In this document: positions 6,559-12,167 of the stretch, one piece after another
Layout of the letters: the number at the start of each line of letters is the position of its first letter
How positions within the stretch are numbered: position 1 is the stretch's first letter
Source of the DNA: Phormidesmis priestleyi
Lineage (GTDB): Bacteria > Cyanobacteriota > Cyanobacteriia > Phormidesmidales > Phormidesmidaceae
NCBI GenBank assembly: GCA_003242115.1
Contig: QBMP01000093.1
Coordinates: 1-12,167 of the forward strand
Length of the DNA stretch: 12,167 nucleotides
Direction of reading: 5' to 3'
Translations under genes and position numbers: made by a program
Notes under the pieces: model-generated
What the model was told of the DNA's origin: nothing
Seen by the model: only the letters and a program-made list of their open reading frames with translations
The model's database searches: none

Positions 6559-6583
6559 GGCACTATACCAGCGGTATAATGGC
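6559..6583. promoter_or_regulatory. Inverted repeat covering the -10 box of glgX
   Basis: TATAAT at 6575-6580, 40 nt before the glgX ATG, is a consensus -10. It lies in the right arm of an inverted repeat: ggcactatacc (6559-6569), spacer agc, ggtataatggc (6573-6583). Nine of 11 arm positions pair, and the inner six are perfect (tatacc/ggtata). No good -35 is visible at the usual distance. This is consistent with a regulator-dependent promoter or an operator where binding blocks RNA polymerase; the regulator is unknown. Confidence 0.45.
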
Positions 6584-6620
6584 TAACGACTGACCACTTT
6601 TCCACGTTTATTTTTGGTTT

Positions 6621-8744
6621 ATGGATATTCAGCAGCTACCGGGTACCGCGAATCAGTTGGGAGCCACTTGGGATGGCAAAGGCACTAATTTTGCGCTGTT
6701 CTCGGAAAATGCGACGAAGGTAGAGCTGTGTTTATTTACTAAACGGGGTAAAGAGACTCGCTATCCGCTGGGGGAGGTCTATAACTTTGTGTGGCACGGC
6801 TATTTCCCAGGAATTGAGCCGGGGCAACGGTATGGCTTTCGGGTTCATGGGCCCTTTGAACCTGAAAATGGACATCGGTTTAATCCTAATAAGCTGTTGA
6901 TTGATCCGTATGCGCTAGCTATTGCAGGCGATGTAGTATCGGGTCAGCCCACGTTTGGCTACGATTGGCTAACCGAAGCGGAAGACTTAGGCTACAACAA
7001 AGACAACAGCGCTAGATCCATCCCCAAGTGTGTGGTCGTAGATAAAACCTTTGATTGGGAAGGCGATCAGCACCTGCGGACGCCCTGGAATGCCACAGTC
7101 ATCTATGAGATACATGTCAAGGGCTTTACGCGGCTGCATCCAAAGGTGCCGAGAAGGCTTCAGGGTACCTACGCGGGTCTGGCTCATCCGGCTGCGATTA
7201 AGCACCTGAAGTCGTTGGGGATCACGGCAGTAGAGCTGATGCCGGTTCATCATTTTCACGCTCAGCCCGGTTATCTGGCCAGCAAAGGGCTGAGAAACTA
7301 CTGGGGCTACGACTCGCTCAACTACTTTGCACCCTATTCTGGCTACAGCGCTGCGGGCACAGCCGGTGAGCAGGTCAAAGAATTTAAGTCGATGGTCAAA
7401 TCGCTTCATGCGGCGGGCATTGAGGTGATTTTGGATGTGGTGTACAACCATACGGGCGAAGGCAACCATATGGGGCCAACGCTCAGCTTTCGAGGGATTG
7501 ACAACGCAGCTTATTACCGACTGGTAGAGGGCAATGGGCGGTATTACATGGACTACACGGGCTGCGGCAATTCGCTGAGAATGAGCCATCCGCAGGTACT
7601 AAAGCTGATTATGGACAGTCTGCGCTACTGGGTGCAGGAAATGCACGTCGATGGCTTTCGCTTCGATCTGGCGTCGGCGCTGGCGAGAGAGCTGTTTGAA
7701 GTGGGAACGCTGGCGACATTTTTTGACATTATTCACCAAGATCCGGTGCTCTCAAAGGTGAAGCTGATTGCCGAGCCTTGGGATGTGGGCGATGGTGGCT
7801 ATCAGGTGGGCAAGTTTCCGCTGCTGTGGTCGGAGTGGAACGGGCAGTATCGCGATACGGTGCGAGACTTTTGGCGCGGTGAAGATTCGACCTTAGGAGA
7901 GTTTGCGCTGCGCTTTACCGGCAGTTCGGATCTGTATGAGCACACGGGGCGGCGGCCTCATGCCAGCATTAATTTTATTACGGCTCACGATGGCTTTACG
8001 CTGCGAGATTTGGTCAGCTACAACGATAAGCACAATGAGGCCAATGGTGAAGATAATCGCGATGGCGAAGACCACAACCGCGCCTGGAACTGCGGGGCAG
8101 AAGGCGAAACGGATGACGCGGAGATTTTAGACCTAAGGGCGCGGCAGCAGCGCAATATGCTGGCGACGCTAATTTTGTCGCAGGGGGTGCCGATGCTGGT
8201 AGCGGGCGATGAAATGGGGCGATCGCAGTCCGGCAACAACAACACTTACTGCCATGACAACGAACTGTCTTGGATCAATTGGGATCTGAGCGAAACCAAT
8301 AAATCGCTATTGCGCTATAGCCAAAAGCTGATTCAGCTTTTGCATGACCATCCGGTGCTGCGCCGCCGCCACTGGTTTTATGGCCGTGAAATTCACGGAT
8401 CAGGCATTCGCGATATCGGCTGGTTTAATGTCAAAGGCGAAATTATGCGCGATGAGTGGGATGCAGGCTTTGTCAAAACGCTGACAATATTTTTAAACGG
8501 CGAAGAGATTGCCACGCCTTCGCATACCGGCGAGCAGGTACTGGATGACAGCTTTTTGCTGATGTTCAATGCTCATTACGATGCGCTGAGCTTTGCACTG
8601 CCCGAAGAAGTGAGCGATCGCCGCTGGCGCTTACTCATTGATACCAAGTCAGAAGGCTTTGTCAAGCGCAGCAAAAACTACGTAAAAGACGATCAGGTAG
8701 TGGTAGCCGCACGTAGCTTAGTGGTGCTTCAAGGCTTCTTTTAA
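6621..8744 (+). CDS. glgX: Glycogen debranching enzyme GlgX (isoamylase-type, GH13)
   Basis: A 707-residue protein, the usual GlgX/isoamylase length. It hydrolyses alpha-1,6 branch points of glycogen, preferring the short stubs left by glycogen phosphorylase, and so supports cytoplasmic glycogen mobilisation at night. The N-terminal CBM48-like domain (about 5-100) has LGATWDGKGTNFALFS and the FNPNKLLIDPYA motif. The catalytic barrel carries all four GH13 regions: I, DVVYNH (272-277); II, DGFRFDLA (344-351, nucleophile D349); III, LIAEPWDVG (382-390, acid/base E385); IV, FITAHDGFTLRDL (452-464, D457). The GVPML and NTYCHDNELSWINWDL segments are typical of the GlgX subfamily. The C-terminal beta domain runs from about 600 to the end. 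The gene stands alone, with no glg neighbour in the window. ATG 6621 matches the family start; no Shine-Dalgarno is evident. Confidence 0.96.
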   Translation: MDIQQLPGTANQLGATWDGKGTNFALFSENATKVELCLFTKRGKETRYPLGEVYNFVWHGYFPGIEPGQRYGFRVHGPFEPENGHRFNPNKLLIDPYALAIAGDVVSGQPTFGYDWLTEAEDLGYNKDNSARSIPKCVVVDKTFDWEGDQHLRTPWNATVIYEIHVKGFTRLHPKVPRRLQGTYAGLAHPAAIKHLKSLGITAVELMPVHHFHAQPGYLASKGLRNYWGYDSLNYFAPYSGYSAAGTAGEQVKEFKSMVKSLHAAGIEVILDVVYNHTGEGNHMGPTLSFRGIDNAAYYRLVEGNGRYYMDYTGCGNSLRMSHPQVLKLIMDSLRYWVQEMHVDGFRFDLASALARELFEVGTLATFFDIIHQDPVLSKVKLIAEPWDVGDGGYQVGKFPLLWSEWNGQYRDTVRDFWRGEDSTLGEFALRFTGSSDLYEHTGRRPHASINFITAHDGFTLRDLVSYNDKHNEANGEDNRDGEDHNRAWNCGAEGETDDAEILDLRARQQRNMLATLILSQGVPMLVAGDEMGRSQSGNNNTYCHDNELSWINWDLSETNKSLLRYSQKLIQLLHDHPVLRRRHWFYGREIHGSGIRDIGWFNVKGEIMRDEWDAGFVKTLTIFLNGEEIATPSHTGEQVLDDSFLLMFNAHYDALSFALPEEVSDRRWRLLIDTKSEGFVKRSKNYVKDDQVVVAARSLVVLQGFF

Positions 8745-8825
8745 GCTTTTATTAGCCCTCTCTGTATAAATAGCCGTCGCGATGAAGGCGATTTGCTAGA
8801 TTCTGACGCAACGGTCAATTTTTTC

Positions 8826-8870
8826 TCTATATTGATTGTCTATATTGATAGAACTATTCATTATATCAAT
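8826..8870. promoter_or_regulatory. Repeat-rich AT segment upstream of the substrate-binding protein gene
   Basis: An 11-bp direct repeat tctatattgat (8826-8836 and 8839-8849, period 13) is followed by a partial inverted copy, attgata (8844-8850) against tatcaat (8864-8870). It lies 25-69 nt before the likely ATG at 8895, where a promoter or operator would be expected. No clear -35/-10 pair can be assigned. Confidence 0.35.
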
Positions 8871-8894
8871 GCGGCAAGTGCGGGCGATAAAACT

Positions 8895-10742
8895 ATGGAT
8901 TGGCAGATGGGTTGGCAGATGCTAAATAATCAATGGATCAGCTTACGGCTCTTACGGCCCTTACGGCTGTTGCTGCTAGGGCTGATCACCTTGAGTTTAG
9001 CGCTAGCTCTGTCGAGCTGCCAAAACCTGGACAATACGCCCCTCAACCGCCTGCGGCTAGACAATTTTAGAATTGAATCAGAATCCACTCCTCGGCTGAT
9101 TAGCGTGGTGCTAGGCGAACCCAAAACCTTCAACTACCTGCTCACTCAAGAATCCACTAGCTCTCAAGTATTGGCGCTGATGTATGAGGGTCTCATTACG
9201 GTTGATCCCAATACCAACGAAGTCAAGCCTGCGTTGGCAGAGTCGTGGGTAGTTTCTCCAGACGGGCAGACCATCACCTACACCCTCAAAGACGATCTGA
9301 AATGGTCAGACGGCGAGCCGCTGACGGTCGATGACGTTGTATTCACCTTCAACGATTTGATTCTCAATGAAGCGATTCCCACCGATACGCGCGACATTTT
9401 AAGAATTGGCGAAGAGGGCAAGCTGCCAACCGTGCGCAAGCTTGACGAGCGGCGACTAGAGTTTACGATTCCAGAACCATTTGCTCCCTTTTTACGGGTG
9501 ACCGGCATCGGCATTTTACCGAAGCATGTGCTCGAAGACACGATTAAAACCAAAGGTAGCGACGGTCAGCTGCTGTTTTTATCGACGTGGGGCACCAATA
9601 CCGATCCGTCCACCATTGTCGGCAATGGCCCCTATGTGATTAAGCAGTTCATCCCCGGTGAGCGCATTACGTTTCAGCGCAATCCCCACTACTGGAGCAA
9701 AGGGCCAAAGGGTGAACCGCAGCCCTACATTGAAGAAGTCGTGTGGCCGGTGATTAACTCTCAAGATGCCGAGTTTGTTAGCTTCCGCTCTGGCGATACC
9801 GATTTGATGAGCGTGACGCCAGACAATTTTTCGCTGATTAAGCAAGATGAAGCGCAGGGCAACTACACCGTATACAACGGTGGGCCGACCACTAGCCGCC
9901 TGTTTGTCTCCTTTAACCTCAGCAAGGGTTCGCTAAACGGGAAGCCCGTCGTCAATCCGGTAAAAGCGGCTTGGTTTAGTTCGCTGGCCTTTCGTCAGGC
10001 GGTGGCCTATGCGATTGATCGCGACACCATGCTGAACAACATCTTTAAAGGCTTAGGCGAGCTGCAAAACTCCCAAATTCCGCCCCAAAGCCCTTACTTC
10101 GCCGAGTCGGGCTTGCCCGTCTATGACTATGATTTGGCCAAGGCAAAAGCGCTACTCACTTCGTCAGGCTTTGTCTACAAGGGCAATCAGCTATTTGACG
10201 CTGACGGCAATCAGGTGCGCTTCAGGCTGCAAACGAATGTCGGCAATAAAATTCGTGAATCTGCCGGGGTTCAAATTGCGCAAAATCTGGCGCAGATAGG
10301 TATTACAGTCGATTTTCAGCCAATGGATTTTAACAAGCTGATTGAAAATATGGACACCACCTTGAACTGGGATGCGGTGGTGATGGGCTTTACTGCTGGT
10401 ATAGAGCCGAATAGCGCGGCTAACCTGTGGCTGGCAAATGGCGGACTGCATTTATTCAATCAGCAGCCCGCTACGCAGCCGCCTTTGCCCGGTCGGGAAA
10501 TAGCTGATTGGGAACAAGCGATTAGCGACCTGTATGTGAAGGCCGCTCAAGAGCTAGACGAAACGAAGCGCAAGGCGCTGTACGTAGAAACTCAGCGGCT
10601 AGTGCAGGAAAATCTACCGTTCATTCATTTGGTGGGGCAATACTCAATGACGGCAGTGCGCAATCGAGTTGAAAACGTGCAGTATTCGGCCTTAGGCGGA
10701 GTGCTGTGGAATATCAACGAGCTGAAGCTGACCGAAGACTAA
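8895..10742 (+). CDS. Peptide-type ABC transporter substrate-binding lipoprotein (SBP family 5)
   Basis: Extracytoplasmic solute-binding protein of the DppA/OppA family, 615 residues from ATG 8895. The N-terminus is a lipoprotein signal: arginine-rich n-region, hydrophobic h-region and lipobox LSSC with the lipidated cysteine at 42. The mature part has the family-5 signature (ALAESW at 113-118; YTLKDDLKWSDGEPLTVDDV at 129-148), then GNGPYVIK (243-250), RNPHYW (262-267) and FRQAVAYAIDRDTML further on. The likely substrates are oligopeptides, but related proteins bind nickel, haem, sugars or opines. No permease or ATPase gene adjoins it, so the partners must be elsewhere. Start choice: upstream in-frame TTG 8793 would put a long stretch before the signal peptide. 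ATG 8895, 8907 and 8919 are all possible because a 12-nt duplication (8900-8921) repeats the ATG. Confidence 0.92.
   Translation: MDWQMGWQMLNNQWISLRLLRPLRLLLLGLITLSLALALSSCQNLDNTPLNRLRLDNFRIESESTPRLISVVLGEPKTFNYLLTQESTSSQVLALMYEGLITVDPNTNEVKPALAESWVVSPDGQTITYTLKDDLKWSDGEPLTVDDVVFTFNDLILNEAIPTDTRDILRIGEEGKLPTVRKLDERRLEFTIPEPFAPFLRVTGIGILPKHVLEDTIKTKGSDGQLLFLSTWGTNTDPSTIVGNGPYVIKQFIPGERITFQRNPHYWSKGPKGEPQPYIEEVVWPVINSQDAEFVSFRSGDTDLMSVTPDNFSLIKQDEAQGNYTVYNGGPTTSRLFVSFNLSKGSLNGKPVVNPVKAAWFSSLAFRQAVAYAIDRDTMLNNIFKGLGELQNSQIPPQSPYFAESGLPVYDYDLAKAKALLTSSGFVYKGNQLFDADGNQVRFRLQTNVGNKIRESAGVQIAQNLAQIGITVDFQPMDFNKLIENMDTTLNWDAVVMGFTAGIEPNSAANLWLANGGLHLFNQQPATQPPLPGREIADWEQAISDLYVKAAQELDETKRKALYVETQRLVQENLPFIHLVGQYSMTAVRNRVENVQYSALGGVLWNINELKLTED
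8942..8968 (+). repeat. Three 9-bp tandem repeats in the signal peptide
   Basis: The units are cttacggct, cttacggcc and cttacggct. In frame they encode the repeated L-R pattern LRLLRPLRL in the basic start of the lipoprotein signal peptide. They sit just after a second short repeat, ttggcagatg (8900-8909 and 8912-8921), which duplicates a possible start codon. Both look like slippage products in a tolerant part of the protein. Confidence 0.75.
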
Positions 10743-10863
10743 GCAGAGTAGCAGGCGCTAAAGGCTAAGCCAAACTGGGCGCTGACGGTTTAAGCTGAGT
10801 AAAAACCTGACAGAACGTAAAGGCAGCTTCTTAAGCTTTGCTGTGATTGCGGCCAGCTTTGGA

Positions 10864-10911
10864 AGCAATCAGTCATAATCAGTCTCGGAAAGGTTAGCTG
10901 TCCTGATTGCT
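10864..10911. promoter_or_regulatory. Inverted and direct repeats upstream of the J-domain gene
   Basis: The 9-bp arms agcaatcag (10864-10872) and ctgattgct (10903-10911) are perfect inverted copies separated by 30 nt. Inside, aatcagtc is directly repeated with a 10-bp period (10867-10874, 10877-10884), one helical turn. CATAAT (10874-10879) could be a -10 box. The 225-bp gap (10743-10967) holds no ORF. This may be a dimeric regulator site or the stem of a leader RNA; neither can be settled here. Confidence 0.35.
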
Positions 10912-10967
10912 GTCATAAGAAAAACTTATTCAATTTCTTTTATAGGAAAACCCGCTGATCGGCGCGT

Positions 10968-12080
10968 ATGGATTCTATTGAGCAGGCTTATACGGTATTA
11001 GAGCTAGAGCTTGGAGCTTCGATGTTTCAAGTGAATCAGGCTTATAAGGATCTGGTGTTTATTTGGCACCCAGATCGGATTCCGAGCGATCGCGATCGCC
11101 TCAAAGAAAAAGCCGAAGCCAAGCTCAAGCTGCTGAACGAAGCTCGGTCTTTTCTGCGATCGCAGTTCCGCGATGGCAAAAACCCCGCCATAAATTCTAA
11201 AGCATCAGCCGCAGCTAATGCCCGCAACCGCAACGCCACCTACCGCCCCGGCGATGATTCCACCTATCGTCCCTACAGCCGCACTTATCAATCTGCTGGT
11301 CAATCTGCCAGTCAATCTGCCGGTCAATCTGCTGGCAGCAGTAATGGCAACGGTAATGACAGCCAAAGCCGCGCTGAGGGCTACCGGCCTCCTTACGAAG
11401 CCTATCGTCGAGCCGAAGCTAGCAGCAGCAATAACTACTCTGCTTATTCTGCGAGTGCCTACGACTCTACCTATCGGCCCAACAGCTATCCGAGCAGCCA
11501 CTGGCCGCGTCAGAGTCCCTATCAATCCACCGAAAAATCTACCGACCAGACGATAGACAAAACGGCAGAAAAGGCCGCTGAAAAATCCGTCGGAGAATCA
11601 AAAAAGACAGAAGCCAAACAAGACATCAAACAGCCAGCGACCAGAAAGAGCGAAAACAGTTACTACGACCTGCACCACGACTTATACAGCCAGCAACCGG
11701 CTCGCGATAAGCGCCCCGCTGATTTAAGCGGCGCAGATATGCGAGGCGCGAATCTCAAAGAAAAAGATTTTTCAGGCCGAAATCTAAGTAATGCCAATTT
11801 GGCCGGAGCCGACCTCAGCGACACCTTTATGCACAAGGTGAATCTCAATCGGGCGAATTTGCGGAAGGCGCGGCTGTTTAGGGCAAATTTGCTGCAAGCC
11901 GACCTCAGCCACGCGGACTTAAGCGGCGCGGATCTAATCGGAGCCGACCTCAGCGGGGCAGACTTAAGCGGCGCTGACCTCAGCGGCGCAAAAGTGGGCT
12001 ATGGCGACAAAATTATGGTGAAGCTATTAGGCGCTCGACTCACCGGCACAATTATGCCGAATGGCCGCATTCACGAATAG
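10968..12080 (+). CDS. J-domain protein with C-terminal pentapeptide repeats
   Basis: A 370-residue protein in three parts. Residues 3-70 form a J domain: AYTVLELELGAS, an AYKDLVFIWHPDR helix-loop with the essential HPD at 34-36, and LLNEARSFL at 55-63. The J domain stimulates the ATPase of a DnaK/Hsp70 partner. Residues about 71-250 are low-complexity and rich in S, Q, Y, A and charged residues, so probably disordered. Residues about 250-342 are pentapeptide repeats of the A(D/N)Lxx type (ADLSGADMRGANL and later ADLSGADLSGADLSGA), which should fold as a right-handed beta-helix. The end, GTIMPNGRIHE, is a tail seen on cyanobacterial pentapeptide proteins. There is no G/F region, zinc finger or client-binding domain of classical DnaJ, so the pentapeptide helix may act as the client or localisation module. 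ATG 10968 starts the J domain directly. AGGA at 10944 is too far upstream to be its ribosome site. Confidence 0.9.
   Translation: MDSIEQAYTVLELELGASMFQVNQAYKDLVFIWHPDRIPSDRDRLKEKAEAKLKLLNEARSFLRSQFRDGKNPAINSKASAAANARNRNATYRPGDDSTYRPYSRTYQSAGQSASQSAGQSAGSSNGNGNDSQSRAEGYRPPYEAYRRAEASSSNNYSAYSASAYDSTYRPNSYPSSHWPRQSPYQSTEKSTDQTIDKTAEKAAEKSVGESKKTEAKQDIKQPATRKSENSYYDLHHDLYSQQPARDKRPADLSGADMRGANLKEKDFSGRNLSNANLAGADLSDTFMHKVNLNRANLRKARLFRANLLQADLSHADLSGADLIGADLSGADLSGADLSGAKVGYGDKIMVKLLGARLTGTIMPNGRIHE
11086..11099 (+). other. Two overlapping HIP1 octamers
   Basis: The 14-mer GCGATCGCGATCGC contains two HIP1 sites sharing GC, in the J-domain coding region. Single HIP1 sites outside the TPR array are at 3351, 3514, 4363, 5630, 6195, 6381, 8219, 8614, 11156 and 12116. 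This density is the main support for a cyanobacterial source. Confidence 0.9.
11289..11336 (+). repeat. Four 12-bp tandem repeats in the J-protein linker
   Basis: Units caatctgctggt, caatctgccagt, caatctgccggt and caatctgctggc encode QSAG, QSAS, QSAG and QSAG. The copies differ at only one to three bases, so recent slippage is likely, and linker length may vary between strains. Confidence 0.85.
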
Positions 12081-12167
12081 CCTATCGGCCAATTGCCACT
12101 ATAAATCCGGTATTTGCGATCGCTACCGCCATAACCACTCTGAACCAAACTGTGTCTTCTGTTTCAA

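Noticed and set aside
6987..7589. 200-codon open frame on the minus strand inside glgX
   Set aside because: It lies wholly within a well-supported GH13 gene, shows no domain pattern, and its frame is explained by the codon bias of the sense gene.
8700..8760. Rho-independent terminator after glgX
   Set aside because: The aaggctt/aagcttt similarity near the stop is a weak, mismatched stem in coding sequence, without a convincing GC-rich hairpin and T-run.
11205..11556. Frames on both strands in the J-protein linker
   Set aside because: They arise from low-complexity DNA and have no independent start signals.
12123..12167. Possible 3' end of a minus-strand gene (reads ...KQKTQFGSEWLWR then stop)
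   Set aside because: Only 14 codons are visible, and a second minus-strand frame is also open to the edge, so a convergent gene cannot be claimed without more sequence.

Overview
The window looks like chromosomal DNA of a cyanobacterium. I count at least 20 copies of the octamer GCGATCGC (HIP1) in about 12.2 kb, a density typical of many cyanobacteria. Several gene families here are also common in that phylum: an NB-ARC/TPR protein with near-identical repeats, an Rpn-type PD-(D/E)XK protein with a DUF4351 tail, a DUF4399 protein, and a J-domain/pentapeptide fusion. I cannot name the genus. All seven confident genes lie on the plus strand, mostly separated by 75-360 bp gaps, so this looks like a run of independently expressed genes rather than one operon.

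Layout. 1-2818: a large STAND-type ATPase (NB-ARC-like NTPase, ten 40-residue TPRs, C-terminal membrane anchor). Its reading frame is open to the left edge, so its N-terminal effector or sensor part is probably outside the window. 2819-3178: non-coding. 3179-4681: a flavin monooxygenase-like FAD/NAD(P)H oxidoreductase. 4757-5239: an exported DUF4399 protein. 5395-6378: an Rpn-family nuclease/transposase-like protein, whose stop codon overlaps the start of a possible 44-residue membrane peptide (6375-6509). 6621-8744: glycogen debranching enzyme GlgX, preceded by an inverted repeat that covers a TATAAT box. 8895-10742: a lipoprotein substrate-binding protein of a peptide-type ABC transporter. 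10968-12080: a J-domain protein ending in pentapeptide repeats.

Functionally the window mixes housekeeping metabolism (glycogen breakdown, solute uptake) with accessory genes (the STAND ATPase and the Rpn protein). The strongest unusual signal is in the STAND gene. Its TPR array contains a 240-bp unit (two TPRs) duplicated with no base differences over 310 bp, and the repeats differ mainly at a few amino-acid-changing codons. That is what one expects of a rapidly diversifying recognition surface in a conflict or self/non-self system. No RNA gene, CRISPR array or complete insertion sequence was seen.
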